A DNA stretch of 64,000 bases from Liolophura sinensis (GCF_032854445.1 NC_088300.1:24163608-24227607); one strand, 5' to 3'. Positions 50,200 through 61,085 are shown, numbered from the stretch's first letter. The notes: generated by a model from the sequence alone, not told the origin. A program made the numbers and translations.

Positions 50200-51285
50200 T
50201 TTTCTCACTTTAATCAAAAAGGACAGATCTACCTTCCTACTGTACTCAATGAAATCCTCAATGAGCTCACATTTTGTTAGGAATCAGCACGAGTTTCGAT
50301 GAATGCAGAATATTTCACAATCTGTCAAGCAGACATTAAAACTGTATACAAGATATGGACGTACAGCTTGGTTTCATATTGCAAATCCTTGCTTTATTTC
50401 TTTTTCACAAACGCTCTTTGCAAGGTTATCAATAAGGTACCGTGCCATTACGGTTTGATTATTTCACAGACTTCAGCATGAAAGCCTTTTTCAATGCCAT
50501 GCAGAAGCAATAAACACATCCTGAGCCGAACAATATCTTCCGCAATACCATCTCGCTTCTTAAAAAAAGAAGTTGAAGCTGTTTGGTGTTAAGAGGGCAA
50601 AGAAAAAAGGAACGATTTGGAATCGGAGTTTAAAGTGATGTATTCGTTTGGCTGGGCGCTCCATGGTTTGATACTTTTCACCACCACTTATCTATTCTAG
50701 GCGTCAGTTCCTATGCATACTCACTGACTTGTGTATCGACCGAAACTCAGAGGTCCGTGGAAGAAACTTGTACGCAGATGATCGCACTCTGCAGCCACTG
50801 TGGCCCGACTGAATGACATTAGACACATCAATAACCTGAGGATCTATGGGGTTAACCTGTGTTGGTTGCTAGTTAGCTCGCCTGCCAGGTCCTTTCACCC
50901 GAGGGCGCTCGATGTTCTTGTTGCGGTTTTTGTCTTCAACAGCTCTGACAGAGAAATGATCGTTTAAATTAATTTATAACTCATCAAAGATAGAAAACAG
51001 TAGCGCATTCATCACTGGTAATTCTATTTTCCTTTTCCACCACTATGACTATTTTGTTATGTATTTGTATAATTTTATTTGCCGCATAATTTAATTTTGG
51101 TTCGCTATGAAACAATTGTTAAAATTGTGTGAAATGTCCATAAAAATAGCGCATCTTTTGATGTATAGATTCAAATAGGATTAACCTGCCATTGGAACAG
51201 GTGGACAAAGTGGCTAGGCGTCTGTATTTCGTCTTACATTTAATTAAATACAATTAATTGGTGTCATTATTATTTGATTTAACTA
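50200..51285. other. non-coding stretch
   Basis: Short unremarkable frames only. A LYADD string in translation near 50768-50785 recalls the reverse-transcriptase active-site motif but has no supporting context. No repeat of note. Confidence 0.4.
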
Positions 51286-51289
51286 TTGT

Positions 51290-51440
51290 CTTATTGGTGT
51301 TAATCGCAATCAAGAGTCAAGTCTATGGGTGGTGAAAACCTGACAGTCCAGAGTAAACCACTTGATCCACGGTTTCCGCCAAATTGGCTATAGCTGGATT
51401 CGAACACACGGCCTCAAGAGGAGCCTAGTGGCCTGGGGGG
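51290..51440 (-). mobile_element. SINE family 2 (tRNA-like), diverged copy
   Basis: On the minus strand, gaggccgtgtgttcgaatcc carries a box B-like GTTCGAATCC, followed by agctatagccaatttggcgg and ggtttactctggactgtcag. The same order of elements is seen at 56450-56630. A run of 13 G lies beside it at about 51437-51449. Confidence 0.6.
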
Positions 51441-51444
51441 GGGG

Positions 51445-52595
51445 GGGGGAGGGGAACAACACCTTGGTGGACTCAGAAGCGAAGGCCCCCCATCTTTTTG
51501 ATGTGTTTGTAATATAGACACATTTCTTCCTTATTTAAGCTTATGAATATGTAACAGACAGCTTAGGAAACAACTTTGGACGTAGACCTTATTATTTTGT
51601 GATGGATATGTATTTTATAACATGACGCTGAAGTGAATTTCTTGGAGCTTGATTCTAGAGAGGTCATTTCGGTTTAACGGATTCGATGTAATCAGGGCAA
51701 CACAGTTATATGACCTTAACGTACGGCCTTCGTACTGATGAAAACGAGGTTTGTGACACACTTGTTCCCTAAGTGGTGTAACACCTGATCCAGGACATTT
51801 TCTCCTATGGATTTTCCCCTAGGACATTTTCCCTGCTTATAATCAATTCACCCTATTGCGAATTTTGCAGTCATGTCCAAAATGAGAATATTCGATAAAA
51901 GACACAGCGTATTAATTTTGTATGTATATTTATATCCATCGATTCGTACCACTAGCGCAAGGGTTGGAATATCCATTTACCAAAGGACCTGGTACGGTAA
52001 GGGGAAGAAACGTCCCTAGAGAGGTGCGATATGAAAGTGCAACTTTCAAAATCCCCGCACAATTCTATAAATTTCCGGATCAGAAGTATACACCTTGGTT
52101 CAAGCGATCATAAAAGTTACATGGCCATTGAGGTGTTGGTTGCCCAATAATAAACCGCCACAAATGCAATCCCAATCATAAATGCCAGTTTTTGGTTGAA
52201 ATAATTCAATGTGTTTGTAATTTACTGCATGAAGATAAGCGTAAACCTGATATTTTTACTGAAACTCACTGAGGCTTTCACGTATATTTTTCTTTGTGCT
52301 GTGAAAGTTTCGTTTTGGTTAACCTTTGTCTTCATATGTAAACATAAACTTTGTAATAAGATCAGTTTTGTGACCTTTTGGCAAGTTTAAACTCCATATT
52401 TCTGACTTAGTCTGTACGGCATTCGTCATAGTACAATGAATGTACCAGGTGACTGCGGAGAACAGGAAGCTCATCGGGATTCTCATCTTTTTTTTCTTTG
52501 GAATCTGCTTCTGTTTAAGTAAAGATATAGGCCAGCTAGTATTAAATAAGTGTTAACATAAATTAATTGTTAGGATGTGCTAATACGTGGCAACT
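51445..52595. other. non-coding stretch
   Basis: Nothing coding is supported. A short motif aggacattttctcctatgga with a second aggacattttccct copy lies at about 51792-51836; a related word in the opposite orientation occurs at 53137-53215. Confidence 0.4.
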
Positions 52596-52596
52596 A

Positions 52597-52700
52597 TACC
52601 ATAATGCTGGTTTCCTTCCATAATGCTGGCAGCCTTCGTATACGCGAAACAATCTTGAGTACAACATAAAACACCAATCAAGTAAAATAAATAAATAAAT
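52597..52700 (+). mobile_element. SINE family 1, 3' fragment
   Basis: Ccataatgctggcagccttc, then ttgagtacaacataaaacac and caatcaagtaaaataaataa form the 3' end and tail. A duplicated accataatgctggtttcc-like word precedes it. The fragment directly abuts a different repeat family beginning near 52705. Confidence 0.8.
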
Positions 52701-52704
52701 GAAA

Positions 52705-52903
52705 ATGGTACTTGCTGCTGCCTTTCTTGGGGCTTAGCACTGATCGGTTAGGGCAAGGAAACAGGACTGGTTGGCCCGGTGTCAGTATAATGTGAAATGT
52801 AATGTAAACTTTGTGGGGTGTTCTGCCTGGTGTTTTCGGTATGATACTTCAGCTGGGGCATCACTCAGGTAGGCATGGACTCGCCCTGTCACAAGAAGAC
52901 ACA
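52705..52903 (+). mobile_element. dispersed repeat family 3, longest copy
   Basis: Contains gggcaaggaaacaggactgg, ttggcccggtgtcagtataa, gcctggtgttttcggtatga and ggactcgccctgtcacaaga. The reverse complement of this order is found twice at 54300-54575, so it is a dispersed repeat. I recall similar sequence being common in molluscan genomes but cannot name the family. Confidence 0.75.
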
Positions 52904-53021
52904 TACAACACTCGTAGTCGTATGATTGGAAACTTGTTAAAACCCAAGCATACACAAATACATGCATATATGTGTAATATGTAGCGAAATAACAAAGTTG
53001 AAAGTTACATGTGTTATGTAT

Positions 53022-53070
53022 ATGTTTATTTACTTGATTGGTGTTTAACGCAGTACTCAAGAATTTTTCA
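53022..53070 (-). mobile_element. SINE family 1, 3' fragment
   Basis: Tttatttacttgattggtgt followed by ttaacgcagtactcaagaat is the antisense 3' end of SINE family 1. The body is absent (5' truncation). Confidence 0.8.
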
Positions 53071-53074
53071 GAAA

Positions 53075-54295
53075 GTTACATTTGTGGCACCGTAATTCTC
53101 CACTCTACATTATCTAATACACGGGTGGAAGGTGGTTGTCCATAGGGGGAAATGTCCACAAGCGGAAATGTCCCCCGGGGGTGTGGGATGTCAATCTGGG
53201 AATGTCCATAGGGTAAATCTCCGCGCTACCTGTGACGTCACATTGTAATAAACTTGATTTCACATGCCTCATTTTATTCACGACCAGTGGTTTGTGGATT
53301 ATTGTTTTCGATGCAGTATACCAAACCAAAAAAGAAAATTGTGCATTATGGCGGTAATACCAGTCAAACGACAAAACCGTACCAGAGCTGGTGACAACCC
53401 AACCAGGATTCAGAAGGTGTATGATGGACATACTTGTGCATGTAAGTACCTATTATAGACTCCATATTAGAACTGGAGATATTAGAATAGGAGATGGTAA
53501 ATTGTTTACAGCATCATTTTCAAGAAGAGTCAATAATATGCATTTTCATCACAACACAACGATATTTAATTCCAGTTCACCTCAGCCGAAATAGTAGCTA
53601 ATTTTAGAAAGCAGTAGTGAATGCTGCATGGCAAGGTAAGGGAGATAACTCCACGACAGTATTTTTCAAATTATACCACATAGGTACAAACGTTGTAAGT
53701 AGGGAAATAGTACTAGATTTGTCCGAACGACTGCGGTGTTATTTGTAACAAGCTTCGTGCTGCTTTTTTTTTTGGCTTGCTTTATATTTTGCTCTCTTCT
53801 AGCGCAGTTTGTCTCATTTTGAGCTGTGCTTTCTGTCTTTGTTTTTCAGAATCTCATCTTTTTAGTATGTTGCACACATCGAAACTACATATGAAATAAT
53901 CGGCTCTCCGGCTTTTAACATCAGTTCAGTCAAATCATCACAACGTTTTGCTTTACAGGCACACCAAGACTCGTACTCTTTGATCAGTATATACTGCTCC
54001 ACTGAGACGTCTTAAGACGAGAGAGAGAGATAGGATCATGCAATAAATCAAATCATAACATTAATTAGTGTCCTTGTATGGCTCTCACGACAGCCAATCG
54101 ATCAGTTGGCTAATTAATGCCCTCACGTGCTCGAGTTTCCACTGCGACCTTAAGTCAGAAGGATTCTCAGGTACCTGATGAATACATCCAATACATGTTG
54201 ATACCGTCATATATCTATATATGTACGTTTATTGTTTTCCTACTTTCGCACAATTTTTCAGTCATATAACAACGTCATTATATGTGTCTTCTGGT
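53075..54295. other. non-coding stretch
   Basis: Frames up to 105 codons without similarity. A short imperfect repeat of ggaaatgtcc words lies at about 53137-53215. No transposon or RNA gene is supported. Confidence 0.4.
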
Positions 54296-54300
54296 ATTGT

Positions 54301-54425
54301 AGCAGGGCGTGTCCACGCCGCAAAAGTGTATCACACTGGAGACACCAGAAACCGGACACCATACAAAGTCACATGATACTGATACCGGGGCAACTAATCT
54401 TGTTTCTTTGCTCTAAAATCTCTGT
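54301..54425 (-). mobile_element. repeat family 3, partial copy
   Basis: Plus-strand agcagggcgtgtccacgccg, gagacaccagaaaccggaca, catgatactgataccggggc and ttgtttctttgctctaa match the reverse complement of the copy at 52705-52903, with divergence. Confidence 0.7.
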
Positions 54426-54580
54426 GCAAAAGTGAAGCATCATACCGAAGCATCATACCGAAGACACCAGACATGACACCCCACCCATGTCACATTATAC
54501 TGACACCGGGCCAACCATTCCTGTTTTCTTGTTCCAACCACCCAGTACTGAGCTCAAAGCGAGCCAGGAAGAAGTATAAT
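54426..54580 (-). mobile_element. repeat family 3, second partial copy in tandem
   Basis: Agcatcataccgaa occurs twice in tandem, then gacaccagacatgacacccc, cattatactgacaccgggcc, ctgttttcttgttccaacca and cagtactgagctc. It follows the previous copy directly in the same orientation. Confidence 0.72.
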
Positions 54581-54584
54581 TTTA

Positions 54585-54650
54585 GTGCTACCTTGATATG
54601 AGCGAAATATTCCTCCGTTTGGCGTTGAATCCCAATCAAATAAATAAGTA
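54585..54650 (+). mobile_element. possible SINE family 1 3' fragment
   Basis: Gatatgagcgaaatattcct, then ggcgttgaatcccaatcaaa and taaataag resemble the 3' end of family 1 (ataagtgaaatattcttgag, caccaatcaaataaata) with several changes. Confidence 0.55.
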
Positions 54651-54849
54651 ATCCTAATGACATATTCCAAGCGTTTTGAAAGCTCTCGACGGCAGTCCTT
54701 CTCTGGGTTTCCAGAGAAAAGGTCAATGATAGCACCCAGCACCCTGTTCTAGAAAATCTGGCAAGACTTTTCACCGGTAGATAAGATTATTACAGGGATA
54801 TCACCTTCTCTATCAAATCTGTAGCCTAAATCCATGTAGAGTAAATTTG

Positions 54850-55830
54850 TAAGCTTTTTCCTATGGCTTGCACCAAAAACATCAGAAGGTGTGTTTATTA
54901 CGACAGTACCACCTTCTCAAGCAAATATGTTATAGTTTCCTCTGGTTTTGTGCAAAAACACGAGCAGATGTATTCATTACGACAGTACCACCTTTTCTTG
55001 CAAATAAGTCATCGTTTTCTCTCGTTTGCACAAAAAAAAAAACATGCAAACGTGTTTGCTACGAAGTACCACATTCTCTAGCAAATGTGTTATAGTTTTT
55101 TCTGGTTGGCGCAGAAAACACCGGCAAATGTGTTTATTGCGACAGGACCACTTTCTCTAGCAATTGTGTTATAGTTTTCTCCTCTGGTATACACAGAAAA
55201 CACTAGCATACACGTGTTACGCTCCTCTCTCGTTTGCACAGATGTGTTTACTGCGACAATACCACCTTTTCTAGCAAATGTGTTGTCTTTTTCTATAGTT
55301 TGCACAAAACACACAAGCTGATGTGTTTATTACAGCAGTACCACCTTCTCTGGTAAATGTGTAATAGTTTTCTATGTTTTACACAGAAAATACCAGCATA
55401 TGTGTTTATTACGACAGCACCACCTTCTCTAGAAAATGTGTTACATTTTTCTCTGGGTTGTGCAGATGTGTTTGCACAGAAAATACCAGCACGTGTTTAT
55501 TACGACAGCACCACCTCTAGAAAATGTGTTACATTTTTCTCTGGTTTGCGCAGATGTGTTTGCACAGACAATACCAGCACATGTGTCCATTACGACAGCA
55601 CCACCTTCTCTAGAAAATGTGTTACATTTTTCCCTGGTTTGCGCAGATGTGTTTGCACAAAAACACCGTAAGATGTGTCTATTACGACAATTCCACCTTT
55701 ACTAGCAAATGTGTTAACGTTTTCTCTGGTTTGTATAGAAAATGCAGGCAGATGGGTTTGTTACGTGAACATCACACTCTAGCGAATTTGTAAGCTTTTC
55801 CTCAGGTTTGCCCAAACAAACACCGATATT
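54850..55830. repeat. about 80-bp minisatellite, about 12 copies
   Basis: The unit includes gcaaatgtgttatagttttc, tctggtttgcacagaaaaca, ccagcagatgtgtttattac and gacagtaccaccttctcta. Markers gtacca lie at 54906, 54985 and 55066. Copies from about 55440 onward carry an extra gcagatgtgtttgcacaga segment. Short frames across it are artefacts. Confidence 0.9.
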
Positions 55831-55892
55831 TATCTGTTTAGTATGAGATTTCTCTTCATCATCTTTACAACAGTTAAGTCATCAATTGATGT

Positions 55893-55983
55893 GTGAATTC
55901 GCTTTGAGTCATGTGAATTCACTTTGAGTCATGTGAATTCACTTTGAATCATGTGAATTCACTTTGAGTCATGTAAATTCATT
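55893..55983. repeat. 20-bp tandem repeat, 4-5 copies
   Basis: The unit attcactttgagtcatgtga is repeated with few changes. It immediately follows the long 80-bp array with a short spacer. Confidence 0.92.
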
Positions 55984-56039
55984 ATGTATGAAGTAATGGT
56001 TTCCACAGGTGGATTTATCATATGAGCTCAAACGTTTTG

Positions 56040-56253
56040 AAGCCCACCTTGGCCGAGGTGGTTAGCACTCCAGCGCGGCACAATGAGTTCAAGTCTGTCA
56101 TGCTGGCTTCCTCTCCGGCCGTGCGTGGGAAGATCTGCCAACAATCTGTTCTGCCCGGTTTCTTCTCACCATAATACTGGTCGCCGTCGTACAAGTGAAA
56201 TATCCTTGAGTACGGCGTACAACACCAATCAAATAATTAAATAAATAAATAAA
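56040..56253 (+). mobile_element. SINE family 1, full-length copy with 12-bp target duplication
   Basis: The head ttggccgaggtggttagcac (box A-like) is followed by tgagttcaagtctgtcatgc (box B-like), cttcctctccggccgtgcgt, caagtgaaatatccttgagt and a 3' end acaccaatcaaataat with AAAT units. The direct repeat tcaaacgttttg flanks it (56028-56039 and 56254-56265), proving insertion limits. Confidence 0.95.
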
Positions 56254-56449
56254 TCAAACGTTTTGTGGGGTTTGCGAAGTGGTGTTTGTGTAATAAATAT
56301 GTACGACCTATGCATGTATTATTTCTAAACATAAATGATTATTTTCAATCGGAAAATAATTAATTGTCCCTTTTGAATTGTCAGGTATTAAATGTGAACT
56401 GCGAGTCAAAAAAAGCATAAAATCCGCTTTAACGCTCTAGGAGTAAGTG

Positions 56450-56630
56450 TATAGGGTCGTCGCATTAGACTACAGTGTTAAGTATTCTCACAGCAACCGA
56501 CAGACCTCTCACCACTGAGGTCACAGGTTCAAATCCGCCTAGCGTTGGCTGAGCTGCAGCCTAAAGCCAGGTACTGGAGAACGTTGACGGTTTACTCCGG
56601 GCGCTCCTGTATCCTTTCTTCATGGTATAG
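56450..56630 (+). mobile_element. SINE family 2 (tRNA-like) copy
   Basis: Gaggtcacaggttcaaatcc is box B-like (GGTTCAAATCC). It is followed by gcctagcgttggctgagctg, gttgacggtttactccgggc and gctcctgtatcctttcttca. The start near gggtcgtcgcattagactac may be the tRNA-like head. Same arrangement as 51290-51440 on the other strand. Confidence 0.65.
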
Positions 56631-57227
56631 TGAAAAATTATCCAGTTCAGCATTAATCTTAATGCTCCAGCTTATTGAAAGTTTGTTTAAAACACACAGC
56701 TCAACACACGACAACAGTGTTGGACAGTGTTGACCCATCTGATTTGTAGTGTGGACGAACACTCAACTTACCTCAACAACATTCAATTTGCTGTTGAGTC
56801 AACAAAAATTGAACGATGTTGGATAGTCTGGACGGGCTTTAGAGAGGGGTATGTGCAGTGGACATGAGCCTCAGCTGTAAAATGTACACCTTTTGGGAAG
56901 TGTGGGGCCCAATGTTCTCTCATCGCGAGGCTATACCTGCACGGCTAAACAAACAAAGCGACGAACTGTCTGTGGTCTGCTACAAACTGCATTGGGCGTG
57001 AAGAACAGCTAACAAGAATGGTTTCGCATAGAAAAATGTATTTTTTGATCGTTGTCTAACATCGTACTGAACAATTTTGCGGTCAGTTTTACAGGTGAAA
57101 AAAACCCCAACAAAGTGCTATGAGCAAACAACTGACCTTATGGCAAGTTACTGACGAACTTTCCAACGTTTGACGTATAATATAGGAGACATGCAAAGAG
57201 ACCACTTATTGTCATCATAACCTCACG

Positions 57228-57417
57228 TGAGTTCAAGACCAGCTCATGCTGGCTTCCTCTCCGGCCGTACGTGGGGAGGTCTGTCAGCAACCTGCGGATG
57301 GTCGTGGGTCTCCCCCGGACTCGGGCTCCATCCACCATAATGCTGGCCGCCGTCGTATAAGTGAAATATTCTTGAGTATGGCGTAAAACACCAATCCCCC
57401 CCACCCCGGAAAAAAAA
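57228..57417 (+). mobile_element. 5'-truncated SINE family 1 with 12-bp target duplication
   Basis: The element starts inside the box B-like region (tgagttcaagaccagctcat) and runs through ggccgtacgtggggaggtct, gtataagtgaaatattcttg and the 3' end aaaacaccaatc, with a C-rich then A-rich tail. The direct repeat cataacctcacg flanks it at 57216-57227 and 57418-57429. Target-primed reverse transcription commonly gives such 5' truncation. Confidence 0.95.
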
Positions 57418-57914
57418 CATAACCTCACGAGCACGGGAATCTATTTCTGTACAGAGAAATTGGACACTTCTGTACAGAGAATAATTTCTCCAAATTATCA
57501 AGATTTTTGTTTTAATTTGAACGCGTCTTCGATGTAAGATGGCCGTTATTTACACACAAGTGGTGACCTGATTTCGCTCTTCTGAGCTAAACTTACTGGA
57601 CAGTAAGTAATACGAAATGTATTTCTTTCAAATTTTAAAAAAAAATGGAAATTGATTCGTGAGAATCGGGCCCCGACACAGCTCTCACAGACATGTCATG
57701 TTTGTGTCGCTAAACTTTACAGTTAGCGCGCAAGAGAAACAAGCACCTGGAAGTGGGTGACGAACCGTGCTGCCGTGTACAACAGCGGACGGATTCCGTG
57801 AAGCATTTAAGTGAAGTGCCCCGATGAATGAAAAAAAACATTGATGGAAACAGTGTTTCTTTCTGCATATTTATGTTCACCCTTTTTAATTTACTGTGAA
57901 TGCTATTTAAAAAA

Positions 57915-58042
57915 TGATCCGGGAGCCTCTCGCCAAGGCAGTCGCTGTGAGTTCAAGTTGAGTTCATGCTGCCTTCCTTTCCTGCCCTGGGTGGAGCGGT
58001 CTGTCAGCATCCTGCGGATGATGGTGGGTTCTTTGTGGTTTC
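57915..58042 (+). mobile_element. SINE family 1, central fragment
   Basis: Gatccgggagcctctcgcca, gtcgctgtgagttcaagttg and ggtctgtcagcatcctgcgg match the 5' half and centre of the family. The 3' half is missing after gatggtgggttc. Confidence 0.8.
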
Positions 58043-58211
58043 TGAAAAGTTTCTGGGTTATGGAGGAGATATTCCAAGAAGTTAAACAAGGTGAAATGTT
58101 ATGCTGGGAAAAATATTGTTTTTTCACCAATATAACATTTTTTACTAACGGCAGGTAACGGCGCCCGCTAAATTTAAAAACAGACACAGTAGTGTAATAT
58201 TCATAGTCTGA

Positions 58212-58258
58212 ATGAATGAATAAACAAACAAACAAACAAACAAATAAATAAAAAAAAT
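58212..58258. repeat. (AAAC/AAAT)n microsatellite
   Basis: Gaatgaatgaataaacaaac extends into further AAAC and AAAT units. A SINE tail origin is possible but no SINE body immediately precedes it. Confidence 0.85.
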
Positions 58259-58832
58259 ACAGCATAGTCGCGACCAAGTTACTACGCTTAACCGAGATGC
58301 CTTTCACAGCGTATCGACAGCATTAAGGTGAAGCTCATAAGTTTCTCCAGTACGGTGAAAAATAAGCGGAAATCAAGAAGACAAGATAATCACACATATG
58401 CACTAAATGCCAGTTGATAAAGTCACGACTTTACAGATTCATCAAACGTTTCTTTATTTCAATGTTACGAATACGTGTACATTAACGGGCACTGGCCTGA
58501 ACTATGGATCTGTGTAAATGACGTACATATATATACTATGTGTCTTTTACTGTGGTCTACGATTCCGTTACAGCATGTATATTTCACGCACTTACCAGAC
58601 ACAACGGAGCCGTCTGAAGTGACAGGCTTGTCACGAGACAATCGCAGGCCACATGTTTTGGGAAGAAAATGCCAGCTGAAAATATTAAATCTACTTTATA
58701 GTCCATAATTCCTCAAAGCGATTGTATCGTTAGACATAAGTAGACCTACGCTGTGTCTTATATGTATTTGATAGCTAACAGTGATAGGGCAACTCACGAG
58801 GAGGACCAGGGCAGAATCTGCTTGCTATTCTA

Positions 58833-58920
58833 GTTTATTTATTTATCCGATTGAAATTTACGCTCTACGCAAGAACATTTCTCTTATACACAGGCGGCCC
58901 GCAGTATGGTGGAGTGAAAC
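58833..58920 (-). mobile_element. SINE family 1, 3' fragment
   Basis: Gtttatttatttatccgatt, acgctctacgcaagaacatt and ggcggcccgcagtatggtgg are a diverged antisense 3' end. It lies 0.8 kb upstream of the nanos start codon. Confidence 0.75.
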
Positions 58921-58924
58921 TAAT

Positions 58925-59679
58925 AAACAATAATAAACTAATAAAAATTAATCTTTTTTTTTCAGTAACATATATCTGAAAAAGCTTACTGCTCGTTAGT
59001 TTTATATTCTAAACGGCCAGTGGTTGCATTAGTAGATAAACAAACATTGTTTAATCAAGGCAATTGCCATTTATTTCAGGCCTGGGCCATTCGTGGATTT
59101 GGCTGCATTTTTATCCGATGTGGTATAGCGCGTGTATCAGTCAGCATCTATCATTTACTTCATCCCAAACCCAGTGCCCCAGATTCCTGGCGCCAGCGTG
59201 GCCACGTGCCGTCTGGCCCTTTTCCTGTGGGAGCCTTCCCATTCCCGCTCTTTTACGTCACCGCACATCGATTCGCCAATGAAATCTCTTGCTGGTCACT
59301 TTTCTGAATATGAATGCGTTAAACCAAATTTCCCACGCTCTGCAACTCTACATGGTGCATGCCCATACCGTTTCTGGATGTTGGAAGGAAAAACTTCTTT
59401 TAATAACTGATGTACAAATGATAAAAAAAAGTTTGTGGTTGGTATGGGATTTGTTCATATAGCAAAACTGAACAGAAAGTTGTTAAGAGGTTTGATTTAA
59501 CACGTGTGAACTTTCACAAACCGAACGTTGACCACGACCTACACCCCTCACCCCCATAGTGACTGATCATTGACTCATCGGACCTGATAGTTTAACGTCG
59601 GTTACATTGAGCTTAGCTTACTTCCACGCTGTAGCGTCAAAGGCAGGAGGTTTGAACAATTGCTCTAATTAGAGAAACC
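58925..59679 (+). promoter_or_regulatory. upstream flank of nanos, presumed promoter and 5' UTR
   Basis: Just upstream of the nanos start codon. No convincing TATA box or initiator could be placed. A GC-richer segment at about 59160-59240 (ctggcgccagcgtggccacg) stands out from the AT-rich surroundings and carries a fortuitous 95-codon frame. The function is inferred only from position. Confidence 0.35.
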
Positions 59680-59897
59680 ATGGCATTCGACCCTTTTGCC
59701 GATTATCTCGGTCTTGGCGATTTGTTGGAGACATCTGGTCAGCCTGAAGTGCTTGGTCACTGGTCAAGGTACCGGAAGACCAGCTCCGACACGTCTTCCT
59801 CTGGGGACATGCTAGAGGTGGACATAACGCCCACACGTGGCATCGCTCAGCGGCACAGTAGAGTAGGGCAGGTCACATCACCCAGAGCTTCAGAAAG
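59680..59897 (+). CDS. nanos: Nanos, exon 1 (N-terminal NOT1-interacting motif)
   Basis: Encodes residues 1-72 and two bases of codon 73. The start has an excellent context (gaaaccATGG), and the exon ends at a consensus donor (AAAG|gtaagc). Residues 3-16, FDPFADYLGLGDLL, match the NOT1-interacting motif of NANOS proteins (aromatic-x2-aromatic-x2-YLxLxxL). In vertebrates this motif recruits the CCR4-NOT deadenylase through CNOT1. The second aromatic is Phe6 where vertebrate paralogues, as I recall, have Trp. The rest of the exon is serine/threonine-rich and low in similarity, usual for Nanos. The protein is expected in germline or multipotent cells, where Nanos with Pumilio represses target mRNAs. 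Confidence 0.93.
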
Positions 59898-61085
59898 GTA
59901 AGCAATTCACATCTCAATATTAAGCACAGCGAAAGAAAATGCATGAACAGGAAATTTGCTTCAGGCATTAGTCATTTAATTATTTCATTACTAATTTGAC
60001 GATGACTTATAGATAGTTACCGAAACGGTATTTAGCAATCACATGTTGTATTTTATTCTTGACGTGGACATATATTTATTAAAATATGAAATATTATAGG
60101 CAAGATTTTCTTCTGTACAGTAAGACGTAGTGTTTGCATTTATTTGATAAACTTTGGTCATAGCCTTTCTTTGTTGCATGAAAGAATTACATTTCCCCAC
60201 TTTATTTGTTTTTTTAAAATGTTAAAGCAGAGATATCAGGGCCAATAATTTAAGACTTGGTGGTTAACTTTTCTTTTAAGTGTACATTACTCATGTGGGT
60301 GTGGGTCACTAGCTATTAGGCCTATCTACTGTAACAGGTCAGTATTCACCACGTGTCTTAATCCCATGGGGAAAATCCATGTATAAGTCCCGCATAGGGT
60401 TGTAACATAGTTTGCCAAATTATGTTGCCTTATCCGAATATTTGATTTAAAGTGAATAGTTCTAAAGTCAAGGATATTGGCGGTAGAACTGCCGCCGCAC
60501 ACATAGCAAGAATTCATCACGAATAACCAAAACTCGTTTATTCGTGGCTTTTATGTAATATTTTTGAATAGACTGGATATTTCGTGAATTGTAAAGTTTA
60601 GGGCCCTGCCAATGTCTGTTGTTGACTCGATTCTCAAATCGTTGAAGCTGATTTTTCAGTGCTTTGACGTTATGCGTCAAATCTTCTACCACGTACCTAA
60701 TACAACATCGGTCAGTTTACAACTATAACGGGAGTTGTAAGGTTTAGGGTTGCAGAAATTATATGTCGTTGACTTGTTAAACAACGGTGGGTTATATAGG
60801 AGGAGAAACTGTGGCACACATGGGCGAAACCACCGCTCTTCTCCAGGTGTACTGACTTCAGGCCGCTGCCATGACCGCTGTAGTTCAATTCGACCTGTAG
60901 GTTATTCTTTTGTGATTACACAAATCGCTTAGGTTCAGATTTTGTGTAGATACGGGTAAAATATCCTGTCACTTAGGCCGAAGATTCGGGGCGTAAGTGG
61001 AACCCGGAGTTGCGTGTCCCTGTATTTGGAGCATATTGTATTTTCTGCTTTCCTGACGTATAAGTTTTGATTATTTTCCTTCCAG
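59898..61085 (+). other. nanos intron 1
   Basis: A 1.2 kb intron with gtaagc donor and an acceptor reading ttttccttccagcag. The acceptor is a tandem NAGNAG (AG at 61084-61085 or 61087-61088), so exon 2 could begin at 61086 or 61089. Both keep the frame. The intron holds no obvious repeat. Confidence 0.85.

Noticed and set aside
50755-50812. LYADD string suggesting a reverse transcriptase fragment
   Set aside because: Only about 20 codons before a stop, and none of the flanking reverse-transcriptase blocks is visible. Probably chance.
59020-59410. Overlapping 72-95 codon frames upstream of nanos
   Set aside because: Three frames overlap in the same GC-richer patch, none with similarity; more likely nanos promoter or 5' flank.
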